A stretch of DNA of 64,000 bases from Prevotella sp. UBA2850 (GCA_002350805.1 DEFO01000008.1:20780-84779), one strand, 5' to 3'; shown: positions 16,819-26,860, counted from the first letter of the stretch. Notes: a model not told the origin generated them from the letters alone. Numbers and translations are program-made.

Positions 16819-18171
16819 ATGAACAAATACCTAATGCCGCTGCTGATAGCCTTGTTTGTTATTCCTGCCAGCGCAAAACCGAGGAAAAAAGCACCCGCTT
16901 TGTTCCCTGACGGAACACCTATACCAGCATGGTTTAGCGATACGACCAAAGTAGATGTCAATACCCTCGGCCAACAATATGTTATCACCGATTTTGGAGT
17001 GAAAAACGACAGTACGATGGTACAGACTGAAGCCATTCAGCACGTCATCGACCTGGCTGCCGACAAGGGTGGGGGAGTTGTGGTCATTCCGCGCGGCACC
17101 TTTCTCAGTGGTTCGTTGTTTTTCAAGCAGGGAACCCATCTGCATGTGGTCGAAGGAGGCAAACTGAAAGGCTCTGAGCGCATACGCGACTTCAAGTTGG
17201 TCGATACGCGCATGGAAGGCCAGTCAATCAAGTATTTTGCCGCTTTAGTCAATGCCGACAATGTGGATGGATTCACGATTTCAGGACAAGGAACCATCGA
17301 CGGTAACGGTCATCTCTATTGGGAGGAGTTCTGGATTCGACGCCAGTATAACCGCCAGTGCACCAATCTCGAGGCCATGCGTCCGCGTCTTACGTACATA
17401 TCTAATAGTAAGAATGTTACGGTGCAAGACGTGCGTTTGGTGAATAGCCCTTTCTGGACCAATCATGTTTATCATAGTGACCACATCCGCTATATCGACT
17501 GCTATATCTACGCTCCGACCAGTGGTGTGTTTGCCGCTGAGCCCAACCGTGGCGCGCCCAGCAGCGACGCCATCGACATTGACTATTGCCACGATGTGCT
17601 GGTGCATGGTTGCTATATGAATGTCAACGACGATGCCGTCGTCCTTAAAGGCGGCAAAGGAACCTGGGCCGACAAAGACCCGAAGAACGGTCCCAACTAT
17701 AACATTATCATTGAAGACTGTACTTACGGGCGCGTGCACGGATGTCTGACACTGGGCAGCGAGTCGGTACACGACCGTAATGTCATTCTCCGTCGTTGCC
17801 ATGCCGAAGATGCCAATCGCGTACTATGGCTTAAGATGCGCCCCGACACGCCGCAGCATTATGAGTATGTCACTGTTGAGGATTGTACTGGCAATTGCGG
17901 CAGTTTCCTGGTAGTGCGTCCCTGGACACAATTCTTCAAGCCCGAACAACGCGGCGACATGCCATTGTCGCAATGCAACAATATCGTCATGCGCGGTATC
18001 CGTATGCAGTGTAAGAATTTTTTTGACGTTGGCACATCCGACAAGTATCATCTCACTGACTTCACTTTCGAGAATAGTGATGTGCAAGATGAGAAAAATG
18101 CTTTCGATAAGGCTATGATTGCCAATACCATCATTAAAAATCTGAAGATAAATAGCACGGAAATCAAATGA
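16819..18171 (+). CDS. Secreted GH28-family glycosidase with altered R-x-K motif
   Basis: A 450-aa beta-helix enzyme of the GH28 family, with a signal peptide (residues 1-18, ending PASA). VITDFGVKNDSTM is the entry motif. The catalytic Asp motifs SSDAIDID and VNDDAVVLKGG and the RVHGCLTLGSES His-Gly motif are intact, but the usual R-x-K is LWLK here, so the substrate-binding Arg is replaced. It may be an exo-acting polygalacturonase or rhamnogalacturonan hydrolase. The start at 16819 was chosen because an upstream in-frame ATG lies inside the promoter. It heads the pectin region, followed by a decayed gene and a two-domain acetylesterase on the same strand. Confidence 0.85.
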   Translation: MNKYLMPLLIALFVIPASAKPRKKAPALFPDGTPIPAWFSDTTKVDVNTLGQQYVITDFGVKNDSTMVQTEAIQHVIDLAADKGGGVVVIPRGTFLSGSLFFKQGTHLHVVEGGKLKGSERIRDFKLVDTRMEGQSIKYFAALVNADNVDGFTISGQGTIDGNGHLYWEEFWIRRQYNRQCTNLEAMRPRLTYISNSKNVTVQDVRLVNSPFWTNHVYHSDHIRYIDCYIYAPTSGVFAAEPNRGAPSSDAIDIDYCHDVLVHGCYMNVNDDAVVLKGGKGTWADKDPKNGPNYNIIIEDCTYGRVHGCLTLGSESVHDRNVILRRCHAEDANRVLWLKMRPDTPQHYEYVTVEDCTGNCGSFLVVRPWTQFFKPEQRGDMPLSQCNNIVMRGIRMQCKNFFDVGTSDKYHLTDFTFENSDVQDEKNAFDKAMIANTIIKNLKINSTEIK

Positions 18172-18177
18172 AATGAT

Positions 18178-18185
18178 TATCTTTG
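18178..18185 (+). promoter_or_regulatory. -7 box in front of a decayed gene
   Basis: TATCTTTG followed by CAGCC, 79 bases before the ATG at 18264. No matching TTG was seen at -33. Confidence 0.5.
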
Positions 18186-18263
18186 CAGCCAAGCCTAAAG
18201 AACTAACTGTATAAAGATCAAAAAAGAAACTATTAATAATTTACAAATAACTAAAACTCTAAC

Positions 18264-18665
18264 ATGAATAACAAAAAGTTTATCAAGGGATTGTTCCTGA
18301 TGATAACTGCTTTGCTAGTAGCCGCTTTTTGTCCATTGAGTGTTCAGACAGCCAATGCCGCGCCACAAGATGAATATCTATACCACTATTACCGCCACCG
18401 ATTACCGTGTGCCCACCTTGATGCACGACCATGTATACCGCATGGGTGTGGCATGGCAGAATGTGGCTTATAACCAGCCGCCTCATCTGGGATATTATCT
18501 GCCTGATTATATTGATTCGTTCCAGGGTGTTGCTACCGCCATTCAGTCTGTTGAGGCTGATGAGGTAAACGACGGTGCATGGTATACCTTGCAGGGCGTG
18601 CGCGTCGACAAACCATCGGTGAAGGCATTTATATCCACAAGGGACGGAAAGTCGTGGTAGAATAG
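18264..18665 (+). pseudogene. Decayed secreted protein with Prevotella-type C-terminal tag
   Basis: An intact signal peptide (MNNKKFIKGLFLMITALLVA...) opens in one frame, which then runs into a stop near 18473. The continuation is in the next frame: NIYTTITATDYRVPTLMHD through DGAWYTLQGVRVDKPSVK. A second one-base shift near 18622 is needed to restore the usual ending GIYIHKGRKVVVE and a stop at 18663-18665. The motif WYTLQGVRV...GIYIHKGRKVVV is a C-terminal segment I associate with secreted Prevotella proteins. So a once-functional secreted protein has two frameshifts and probably an internal deletion. Its original function is not recognisable. Sequencing error is a possible alternative for either shift. 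Confidence 0.7.
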
Positions 18666-18705
18666 TTCATGGTTTATCATTCATAGTACATTGTTTTTTG
18701 CAGAT

Positions 18706-20400
18706 ATGATGAAGAGAAATCTTGTGATAGCGGGATGCTTGTTCCTGACTTTGGGTGCGACCGCCCAGGTTACTGACCGAAAGGGTGTGGAGGATGTTAA
18801 CAAAGTGGTTGACAATACTTTCGATAGTTTGAAGATTGCTCAAACGGCACGTCCTGTGCCGGGAAGCACGCGACGCGGCAACAACCCTGTTTTGTTCCTG
18901 GTGGGTAACTCCACGATGCGAAACGGCACCCTTGGCAACGGCAACAACGGCCAGTGGGGCTGGGGCTATTTTGAGCATGAGTATTTCGACGAGAATAAGA
19001 TAACGGTTGAAAACCAGGCACTGGGCGGCATGAGCAGCCGTACGTTCTATAACAATCTGTGGGAACCTATCCGCCAGGCATTGAAACCCGGCGACTGGGT
19101 GGTGGTGTCGATTGGACATAACGACAATGGTCCGTACGACAGCGGACGTGCACGTGCCAGCATTCCTGGTGTGGGCAACGACACACTGAATGTGACCATC
19201 AAAGAGACGGGCAAACAGGAGACGGTTTATACTTATGGCGGATATATGCGTAAGTACATCGACGACATTCGTGCAGCTGGCGCTTATCCCATCCTGATGT
19301 CGCTGACTCCGCGCGATGCATACGATGAGAAGGGTAAGATTGTGCGCAAGCCTCACACACAGTGGTTGATGCAAGTGGCTGCTGAACAGGGCGTTCCGTT
19401 TGTTGACTTAAACGAAATCTCAGGTCAGAAGCTGGATGGCTTCAGCAAGTGGAAGGAGAAATACCACTTCTTTGGCGACCACATCCACACAAGCAAATTT
19501 GGTGCTGAGATGAATGCTCGTTCGGCTGCAGAAGGATTGTGGAACAGCCGTAATCCGATGCTTAAGCCTCTGCAGGCCATGATGAAGAACATAGAATTGC
19601 CGCATCATGAGGTTGACCGCTCTGACGGCAAGCCTGTGGTTTGGATTACCGGCGACAGTACGGTAAAAAACAAAGACAAAGAAAAGGACGATATGTGGGG
19701 CTGGGGTGCAGTGGCCTACGATGTGTTCGACCAGAAGAAGATTACGGTGATGAATGTGGCACAGGCTGGGCGTAGCTGCCGCTCTTATCTTGCCGAGGGC
19801 CGTTGGGACAAGGTCTACAACAGTCTGCAGCCTGGTGATTACGTGCTGATAGAGTTCGGACATAATGACATTGGCGAGATTGACAAGCCGAAGTTTCGTG
19901 GTGCTATTGCCAGCGCCAAGGACACCTGCCATGTTTACAAGATGACTGACAAGTCCGTGAAGAACAACGGCAATGTGGTCGACAAGACGCTGCCCGTGAC
20001 AGCCGGCATTCGTCCGGGAGACTATGTCGTGGTCTATTCTTTCGGTTGGTATCTGAAGAAGTTCATTGATGATGTGCGCGAGAAGGGAGCTACTCCGATT
20101 CTTGTCTCCCTGACGCCACGTAACGAATGGCCTGGTGGAAAGATTGAGCGTCGTAACGATTCTTACGGTAAATGGTATCGTGAGGTGGTGGAAGAGACGG
20201 GCGTTGAGTTTGTCGACTTACACAATATCACTGCCGACTTTCTGGATAAGAAATGCGGCAGTAAAGAAAAGGCTTCCAAGTATTTCAAGCATGATCACAC
20301 ACATACATCGCTGTTAGGTGCCAAGACCAACGCGAAGAGTGTGGCGAAAGGCTTACGCGATATCAATAGCAAACTGGCTGGATATCTGAAAGGGAAATAA
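18706..20400 (+). CDS. Secreted two-domain rhamnogalacturonan acetylesterase-like SGNH protein
   Basis: A 564-aa secreted protein with two tandem SGNH-hydrolase domains of the rhamnogalacturonan acetylesterase type (CE12-like), which remove acetyl groups from rhamnogalacturonan I. The signal peptide ends near LGATAQ. Domain 1 has VGNSTMRNG (Ser block), GGMSSRT (Gly block), IGHNDNGP (Asn block) and FFGDHIHTS (Asp-x-x-His). Domain 2 has TGDSTVKNK, AGRSCRSYLAEG, FGHNDIGE and HDHTHTS. Both catalytic triads look complete. The ATG at 18706 (or 18709) starts the signal peptide. It is followed by a convergent terminator at 20434-20483. Confidence 0.88.
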   Translation: MMKRNLVIAGCLFLTLGATAQVTDRKGVEDVNKVVDNTFDSLKIAQTARPVPGSTRRGNNPVLFLVGNSTMRNGTLGNGNNGQWGWGYFEHEYFDENKITVENQALGGMSSRTFYNNLWEPIRQALKPGDWVVVSIGHNDNGPYDSGRARASIPGVGNDTLNVTIKETGKQETVYTYGGYMRKYIDDIRAAGAYPILMSLTPRDAYDEKGKIVRKPHTQWLMQVAAEQGVPFVDLNEISGQKLDGFSKWKEKYHFFGDHIHTSKFGAEMNARSAAEGLWNSRNPMLKPLQAMMKNIELPHHEVDRSDGKPVVWITGDSTVKNKDKEKDDMWGWGAVAYDVFDQKKITVMNVAQAGRSCRSYLAEGRWDKVYNSLQPGDYVLIEFGHNDIGEIDKPKFRGAIASAKDTCHVYKMTDKSVKNNGNVVDKTLPVTAGIRPGDYVVVYSFGWYLKKFIDDVREKGATPILVSLTPRNEWPGGKIERRNDSYGKWYREVVEETGVEFVDLHNITADFLDKKCGSKEKASKYFKHDHTHTSLLGAKTNAKSVAKGLRDINSKLAGYLKGK

Positions 20401-20433
20401 ACTCCCTCATCATATTTGGGGTTATACCCATCA

Positions 20434-20483
20434 AAAATCTGCACCCTGAGCGTTGTTCTTCATGCTCGAAGGGTGCAGATTTT
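20434..20483. terminator. Bidirectional terminator between convergent genes
   Basis: AAAATCTGCACCCT (20434-20447) and its exact complement AGGGTGCAGATTTT (20470-20483). A-rich and T-rich flanks on each side let it serve the acetylesterase gene (plus) and the GH2 gene (minus). Confidence 0.9.
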
Positions 20484-20503
20484 CGTATGGTATCAAGGAA
20501 GAC

Positions 20504-22870
20504 TTACTTCGTTTCCAGTTTTGTGGTGATTGTCTTATATCCGTTGGCTTTAGTTCTTAGGACGACCTTCGACGGGTTCCTTCCTGCGCGCAAGATGACC
20601 ATTGCAGAGCCATTCCACATACGGCGGTGGTTTTGCACGTTCAGTTCATCGGAGTTGATGTCACCATTGGTGACAGCCACAATCTGTGCGTCACCTTCTA
20701 CCTCAAAGGTCAGTTCGTCTTGAGCCATAGGCACCCGACGCCCTTTACTGTCAATCGCCTCCAGGCGCACATGCATCAAGTCCATGCCATCAGCTTTCCA
20801 TTCAATGTTGTCGGCTAATGCACTGAGCCTGACTGCTTTTCCGCTTGTCTGGATCTGGTGGTGAGCCACATCCTTTCCGTTGTTGTACGCAATGGCCAGC
20901 AGGGTACCGTCAGCATAGGTGATATTGTCCCATCTGATTTGATTACGGTGTTTGGGGTCGTACTTGGGATTCTTTTTTCTGCCAAGACTCTTCCCGTTGA
21001 GACGAAGCTCCACCTCGTCGGCATTTGTGTATGTAATGAGTTGCACGTTCTTGCCTGGTTGTCTGTTCCAGTGGTCGCTCATGCCGTCGTTGCCCGTCTG
21101 CACACCGTTCCACATCATGTCGCCTTTCGAGTCGATGACGGCAATATGGACCATGGGCTCGTCGGGAACAAAGAAGGAGCGCATGAAGTAGGCTTTTGGT
21201 TTTGGCTCCAGCGAGATGTCGAACACACCTTGGGCCCAACCTTTAGCAGGCCAGCCCTGGCTTTCGCCTAGATAATCGATAGCTCCCCAGTAGGCCGAGC
21301 CAATCACCTTGTCGAGGTCCATCTCGAAGAAGTTTGGTCCCATGGCCGAGATGCTGGCCTCGCTCTGATAGAATGTCATCCACGGGAAGCGACGTCCATC
21401 GCCCGGAAAGTACATATAACGGTAGTTATAGGCTTGTATATCGGTGATTTTTGCCAGTTCACATGGTAGCGAGTCGGTTTCCCAGTTGCGATAACGGGGG
21501 TGCATGGCTACTGTGACGAGTCGGGTAGAGTCGTAGCGGTGGAGCAGGGTACGCATTAGCTTGTACATGGTCACTCCAAAGTCGTTGAACGGCTGGTTGG
21601 GGTCTTGTTGCAACTCGTTGCCCAGACTCCAGAGCACTACCGATGGTGAGTTGCGGTCGCGCTTCACCCATTCGGGCACGTCGTACTGCCATAATTGCTC
21701 AAACGCCACGCGTCCGCCGGTATGCTGGCGTGTCCATTTGTCATATAGTTCGTCGACCACCAGGATGCCATATTTGTCACAAAGCTCAATAAACTCTCTG
21801 CTGTACGGGTTGTGAGATGTACGGATATGGTTGATGCCGAATTGTTTCATCAACTGCAGGCGTTTTTCGATAGCCCGCGGGTAATTCGCCGCTCCAAGTG
21901 CGCCCAGTGTGTGATGGTTGGCATAGCCCTTTAGCAAAACTTTCTTGCCATTGAGTTTCAGTCCGTAATCGGGACCCATCTCAATGGTGCGGATGCCAAA
22001 CTGTGCACTTGCCACATCGGCCACGGTGCCGTCTTCACGCAACAGCGTGGCCTCTACGGTATAGAGATTGGGCGTCTCAGTATCCCACAGTTGTGGGTTC
22101 TGAATCTCTATCTCTGGCACTTGGTTCACCAATGTGCGTGTGGGCATGTTGCGCTGACGGGTGCTCTTACCCTCGTAGACCACTTGTCCGTTGGGAGCCA
22201 TCACCTTTACATTCATGTCGATAGCTTTGGCTTTGGTATAGTTGGTAAACTCAGCCGAGATGTTGACAAAACGGTTTTCGCGTGTGGTGATGTAAAGTGG
22301 GTGCCGGGCAAAATACAAATCCTTTGATGTGGCGATGAGCTTGACATCGCGGAATAGTCCTCCACCAGTATACCATCTTGAGTTGTTGGGCTCGCGGGTG
22401 TCTGCCACCACAGCCAGTTCGTTGGCAGCATCCCATTTCAACTCGTTGGTGATGTCTATCTCAAAGCCCACGTATCCATAGTCGGTACCACCAATGCGTT
22501 TCCCGTTCAGGAAGACATCGCCTGTGTACATAATACCGCCGAAGTCGAGCAGAATGCGTTTGCCCTTCATGTCTGCGGAGGGTGTCAGCTGGTAGCGGTA
22601 GTATCCTTTGCCCATCTCCTTGAAACCGCGGCTGGAGAGACGGCTCTTGATGTTGGCTGCCACATCGGTATTGTCAGCCTTCTCGTCGGCAGCTGGCGCC
22701 ACCCAGGGTTGCTCTATCTGAAAGTCGTGCGGTAGGTTGACTTTGCGCCATTCGCCTTCGTTGTTCAAACGGAACTCCCATCCGAAGTTGAGGTTGATTA
22801 CTTGTCGCTCCTGTGCCGTCACGCCGATGGACGATGCCACAGCCAGTAGCATTATAATTATTCTCTTCAT
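20504..22870 (-). CDS. Secreted GH2 beta-galactosidase-like enzyme
   Basis: A 788-aa retaining glycosidase of family GH2. It has a signal peptide (1-19), the jelly-roll N-terminal domain (LNFGWEFRLNNEGEW ... VNLPHDFQIE), an immunoglobulin-like middle domain, and a TIM-barrel with the acid/base Glu in VLWSLGNELQQ and the probable nucleophile Glu in FYQSEASI. A DUF4982-like domain (ELRLNGKSLGRK) and a C-terminal Ig-like domain follow. A beta-galactosidase acting on pectin side chains is the likeliest role. It is the third gene of a minus-strand set GH105-GH106-GH2 from the promoter at 26861-26891. Confidence 0.88.
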   Translation of the reverse strand: MKRIIIMLLAVASSIGVTAQERQVINLNFGWEFRLNNEGEWRKVNLPHDFQIEQPWVAPAADEKADNTDVAANIKSRLSSRGFKEMGKGYYRYQLTPSADMKGKRILLDFGGIMYTGDVFLNGKRIGGTDYGYVGFEIDITNELKWDAANELAVVADTREPNNSRWYTGGGLFRDVKLIATSKDLYFARHPLYITTRENRFVNISAEFTNYTKAKAIDMNVKVMAPNGQVVYEGKSTRQRNMPTRTLVNQVPEIEIQNPQLWDTETPNLYTVEATLLREDGTVADVASAQFGIRTIEMGPDYGLKLNGKKVLLKGYANHHTLGALGAANYPRAIEKRLQLMKQFGINHIRTSHNPYSREFIELCDKYGILVVDELYDKWTRQHTGGRVAFEQLWQYDVPEWVKRDRNSPSVVLWSLGNELQQDPNQPFNDFGVTMYKLMRTLLHRYDSTRLVTVAMHPRYRNWETDSLPCELAKITDIQAYNYRYMYFPGDGRRFPWMTFYQSEASISAMGPNFFEMDLDKVIGSAYWGAIDYLGESQGWPAKGWAQGVFDISLEPKPKAYFMRSFFVPDEPMVHIAVIDSKGDMMWNGVQTGNDGMSDHWNRQPGKNVQLITYTNADEVELRLNGKSLGRKKNPKYDPKHRNQIRWDNITYADGTLLAIAYNNGKDVAHHQIQTSGKAVRLSALADNIEWKADGMDLMHVRLEAIDSKGRRVPMAQDELTFEVEGDAQIVAVTNGDINSDELNVQNHRRMWNGSAMVILRAGRNPSKVVLRTKANGYKTITTKLETK

Positions 22871-22882
22871 GATGATAACTAT

Positions 22883-25543
22883 TTATTTCTCAATCAGTTT
22901 TACTTCAGTGTTCAATCCGCTCTTCACCGGTTCCCAATGCTCATAACCTGTTTTTTTGTAGTTTAGGTCTACAATGTTGATTTCATTGAACTTACGCCAT
23001 TTGATGCCTTTACGGTCCATGTCGGCTATGCGATTGGCAGGCAGGTTGGTCACCTCGATGCGGATTTCATTTTGGCCGGCTTTCAATGTGTTCTTTGTGT
23101 CGAGCACGTAAGGCACTGCCCAGGCACAACCTACGAATGTGCCATTGATGTACACCCGCGCACTCTCGCGCACGTCACCTAAGTCGATCGCCCATTGTTT
23201 GGCAGCATCGGCCTTGCTCAGCTTCATGCTGGTGGTGTAGACACCTGTACCCATGGTCACTTGTGCAGCCTCGTCATCAAGCGTCTCCCATGTCTGCACT
23301 TTGTCCAACTGGAAAGCCTGTTCTACCAGTGGCGTCTCATCTGTGAAACTGAGGGTCCATGGGGTGGAGAGGGCAATCGTCGTTTTGGGAGTGGGCGTAG
23401 AGGCCGGAGCAATCAGCTGAGCAGACTCCCAGTTGACAGCCTTGTCATACGTTTGCAGGATGATGGATTCGCCCGAACGCAGATTCAGCAAAACACTCTT
23501 TCCTTCGGTCACGGCTTTGCATATTTCACCTGTCATCGGATTAAACAGGGCTGCGTCTTTGAAATCAACCGTCAGCGGCACCATCTCGCACACATCATTG
23601 GGTGTCAGATTGGCAATGAAGTAGTGGTGGCCGGATCCGTTGCTGCGGCGTATAGCGCGTAATCTGTTTTTTGTGCGCATCGGCTCAGGTTTTGCGGCCT
23701 CTTTCATCTTAGCGGTGTCGATGCCGTAGATGATGTGGGCACCTTGTGCCTTCAGTTGGTCAAGGTGTGCTTTCAGCTGTTCAGGCATACGGCCACTGCC
23801 GGGGATGATGAGTCCGCGGTATCGTGTGCCGGCGGCAGTCTCGAGCATCCCATTCTTGTAGGTGGTCGTCATCAGGTATTTGTCGCTGATATAGTCGCAG
23901 TCGAAGCCCTCTTTGTCGATCTCGAGGATGCTTCTAATAAACTCGGGAGCCTTTTTATCCATCGAATGGATGTCGAATTGCATGAGGAGATTCTTGCCCG
24001 TTTGTTGCCGCCACATGTCGCGCACCGGCAGATAGACCAGGAAGTCGTTGTCGGGTTTCCCCATCTGCAGGAAACTCTGACAACGCTCAATATACTTCAT
24101 AAAGTAGGGGGCATCACGCCAGATGCTGTTTGTGGGGCTCATGTCCACACTAGCATAGAATTTCCATCCTGGCCATGGGTCGTCTTTCGGCGAGTAGCAA
24201 GTGCCGTGGAAAAACATGTGGTTGACGCCGCAGGTGAACATCAGGTCCATGTCGGGCTTCATCTGTGAGAGCGAGGTGCGAAAGTGCTCGGTCAGCCATG
24301 TAAACGTCTCGCTGCTTACGAGCGTCTTGCCGGTGATGTGGGCTGCCGATGCAGCATATTTCAACATCGATACATCGCTGTCGTTCTTCTTTGTGAAACC
24401 AGGGTCACGGCGCAGTCCTTTGATGCCGAATTCCGAGAGTCCGAATCCCTCGATCTCGGGAATGTCAACGGCTGCATATACATCAATCAGATTGGCGGGC
24501 GAGCCGTGTGCCTGGTTGCGGGTTTTCACACCGTGGCTGTGAGCCCATGCTGTCCACTGCTCGGTGAAATTCTCGAGCAGCATCTCGCCCAGGGTCTCAC
24601 GGTAGTCAGAGAGTGTCTGACTCTCACCATCGAGCAGGAAGTTGAGTCGTTTTTCCAGCTGGTAACCGCGTCGTTGTGCGAACTCGTCGAGCAGGGTAGG
24701 GGTCCAGTCGGCGCCATACACCTCATACGAGTCGTTGAAGAAATTGTGCGGATAAGGTGTGCCTGAGGCGTTGAAGGCGGAGTCGAAACGTTCCAGGTAG
24801 TGCTTTACGGCTAGACGGTCGAAGTGGTCGATGACATACCCCTGTCCGCCTGGGGCAGCGCGTTTCACTTGTTGGCGAGTGCGGCTGATATACAAGGCGA
24901 TGAAGCGCCAGTTGCCTGTGCCGTTTTTCAGTTTTGGCGCTTTCCAAGTCAGTCGGCTGCCGTTCATACAAGCCGTCACGTCGATGCCCTCGTTGTCGGT
25001 CCAGGTACTGGAGAGCGTTACAGGGAAAGCCATCACCTTCTGCAGCTTGGCGTATTTCTGTTCTTTGGCAGGTGCTGCCAAATCGATGTCCTTGAACTTG
25101 CGTCCCGTCAGTGTTGTGTCAACGAACACTGCTTTGCAGGCAGCTTCCTCTAATGGCACGTTCGGACCGCCAAAAGGCCATCCTGTGCCGGTGCTCATGT
25201 CGATGGCAATGCCGTTCTTTCGTCCTTCCTCCTCAGAGTATTTCAGTGCCTCCATCCACGGGGCAGACAGAAACGACAACTCATTCTTTTGATTACCCTG
25301 TACTCCGTAGATAGGAGTGATCTCCAGCGAACCGATGCCGGCTTTTGCATATTCCTGCATGTTCCATTGCAGGTTGGCCTTGTCAACGGCACTGCCCAGC
25401 CACCACCAGCGTGCGCCGGCCTTGGCTTCCTGGGCAACCTTGGGCCATTCTGGCTGTGCGAATGATGTAATAGGTATAAACGCAAAAAGGAAAAGGGACA
25501 TGATGCCCTTTCCCCATTTCTTGATTGTCATGTTGATTCTCAT
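22883..25543 (-). CDS. Secreted GH106 alpha-L-rhamnosidase-like enzyme
   Basis: An 886-aa secreted protein resembling GH106 alpha-L-rhamnosidases, which release rhamnose from rhamnogalacturonan. The signal peptide is followed by GARWWWLGSAVDKANLQWNM and YAKAGIGSLEITPIYG, the characteristic N-terminal barrel start, then STGTGWPFGGP. The C-terminal part contains a galactose-binding-like beta-sandwich (WAIDLGDVRESARVYINGT) and ends ...VKLIEK. The start at 25543 (MRINMTIKKW) places the signal peptide at the N-terminus; an alternative is 25531, and a longer in-frame extension is unlikely. It lies between the GH105 and GH2 genes (106 and 12 bases away) in one transcription unit. Confidence 0.82.
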   Translation of the reverse strand: MRINMTIKKWGKGIMSLFLFAFIPITSFAQPEWPKVAQEAKAGARWWWLGSAVDKANLQWNMQEYAKAGIGSLEITPIYGVQGNQKNELSFLSAPWMEALKYSEEEGRKNGIAIDMSTGTGWPFGGPNVPLEEAACKAVFVDTTLTGRKFKDIDLAAPAKEQKYAKLQKVMAFPVTLSSTWTDNEGIDVTACMNGSRLTWKAPKLKNGTGNWRFIALYISRTRQQVKRAAPGGQGYVIDHFDRLAVKHYLERFDSAFNASGTPYPHNFFNDSYEVYGADWTPTLLDEFAQRRGYQLEKRLNFLLDGESQTLSDYRETLGEMLLENFTEQWTAWAHSHGVKTRNQAHGSPANLIDVYAAVDIPEIEGFGLSEFGIKGLRRDPGFTKKNDSDVSMLKYAASAAHITGKTLVSSETFTWLTEHFRTSLSQMKPDMDLMFTCGVNHMFFHGTCYSPKDDPWPGWKFYASVDMSPTNSIWRDAPYFMKYIERCQSFLQMGKPDNDFLVYLPVRDMWRQQTGKNLLMQFDIHSMDKKAPEFIRSILEIDKEGFDCDYISDKYLMTTTYKNGMLETAAGTRYRGLIIPGSGRMPEQLKAHLDQLKAQGAHIIYGIDTAKMKEAAKPEPMRTKNRLRAIRRSNGSGHHYFIANLTPNDVCEMVPLTVDFKDAALFNPMTGEICKAVTEGKSVLLNLRSGESIILQTYDKAVNWESAQLIAPASTPTPKTTIALSTPWTLSFTDETPLVEQAFQLDKVQTWETLDDEAAQVTMGTGVYTTSMKLSKADAAKQWAIDLGDVRESARVYINGTFVGCAWAVPYVLDTKNTLKAGQNEIRIEVTNLPANRIADMDRKGIKWRKFNEINIVDLNYKKTGYEHWEPVKSGLNTEVKLIEK

Positions 25544-25650
25544 TCTTTTGACTTGTTTTAAATGCTTGTCGACGCTCGTTGCTTTTCCAATCATCAATCA
25601 ACTCCGATAATTGTCAATTCTTAATTGATTTCAGCGATCATTGCCAATCA

Positions 25651-26790
25651 TCAATTATTAATTAAAAGCTTATAATACTCCACACCGCCCAGCAGGAAGC
25701 AGCCAGTGCCGTAATCTTCGAAATCGGGAATCTTCGTGTAAGAGAGTGGCTGTCCGGCCGAGGGATCCTTGCCAGTGCCTTGCACCCATCCCAAGAATCC
25801 GTCGGCATGCACACAGTCGTCCACCATGGCCTTCCATGCCCGGTCGCAGGCAGGGCGATATACTTTTTCTTTCAAGAAGCCCTTCTGAATGCCCCAGCTC
25901 ATGCCATAGAGGAAGAGTGCGGTGCCTGTCAGTTCCTTGCCGCCGTAGTCGGCCGGTGATACCATGCTCGGGTTCCACAGTCCATCCTCGCGCTGGCAGT
26001 TCAGGATTGCCTTGCTCATGAGCAGGAAGTCTTTCTTCAGTTGCTTGTAGTATTTATCTTTCTTGTCAAGCTGGTTCATCACACGCACCAAGGCAGCATA
26101 CACCCATCCGTTACCACGGCTCCAATAGCAGTTCTTGCCGTCGGGCGTCTGATAGGGAGCCACATAGTCGGCATCTCTCCACCAAAGGCCCTCCTTCTGG
26201 TTGAACAATCCTCCGGCCAGCGTGTTACGGCTCCAGTTATACATCTTCATGGCATGGTCGATATACTTGCGTTCGCCCGTTACCTTATACATCTGTGCAT
26301 ACAGAGGCATGGCCATCTGAATGGCGTCAATCCATGTCCACCATCCGTACAGCTCGTTGTTGGCCTTTGGGTTGCGGGCTTTCATCTGGTTGTCGAGGTT
26401 CAGCTTCACCATGGCAATCTTCTCTTCGCCACCAGCCTGCACATAACGGTCAACGTAGGTCTGTCCGCAACACTGGTCGTCGGCATCGTTGGTCTTCACA
26501 CCGTTGCGTGGCGTCCATTTGTGGAAGTTTGCCCATCGGTCGGTAAAGTCGATGTATGCCGGATTGGCATCAATCTCGTAGAGTGCCATCAGTCCTTCGT
26601 AGTAGACCGCACGCGTCCACAGCGAACTGGGCCTGATCTTGTTCACGTTGGTAGGAACAGTAGGGTCGCTGTACTTTGTCATGAAATAGTTGTTGGCCTT
26701 TCTCAACGTGCTCATCACGTCGTCTGCCGTTTGTGCCATGGCAACGAAGCCCACCAGCAACACCATTAATGTCAAAATTGTTCGTTTCAT
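25651..26790 (-). CDS. Unsaturated rhamnogalacturonyl hydrolase (GH105)
   Basis: A 379-aa (alpha/alpha)6-barrel enzyme of the GH105/GH88 type, which hydrates and removes the unsaturated galacturonyl residue left by rhamnogalacturonan lyases. It has a signal peptide (1-19, ending AMAQ), RPSSLWTRAVYYEGLMALY, TWIDAIQMAMPLYAQ (region of the catalytic Asp) and the hallmark YWSRGNGWVYAAL, with GTALFLYGMSWGIQKG near the C-terminus. It is the first gene of the minus-strand GH105-GH106-GH2 unit and sits directly behind a consensus promoter. It fits the final steps of rhamnogalacturonan-I breakdown. Confidence 0.92.
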   Translation of the reverse strand: MKRTILTLMVLLVGFVAMAQTADDVMSTLRKANNYFMTKYSDPTVPTNVNKIRPSSLWTRAVYYEGLMALYEIDANPAYIDFTDRWANFHKWTPRNGVKTNDADDQCCGQTYVDRYVQAGGEEKIAMVKLNLDNQMKARNPKANNELYGWWTWIDAIQMAMPLYAQMYKVTGERKYIDHAMKMYNWSRNTLAGGLFNQKEGLWWRDADYVAPYQTPDGKNCYWSRGNGWVYAALVRVMNQLDKKDKYYKQLKKDFLLMSKAILNCQREDGLWNPSMVSPADYGGKELTGTALFLYGMSWGIQKGFLKEKVYRPACDRAWKAMVDDCVHADGFLGWVQGTGKDPSAGQPLSYTKIPDFEDYGTGCFLLGGVEYYKLLINN

Positions 26791-26860
26791 AGATTTATAT
26801 TATTTTTGTTTCTTCAAGTTAAGCACTTCACACACGTTGTCTACCACCTAACCATGAATG

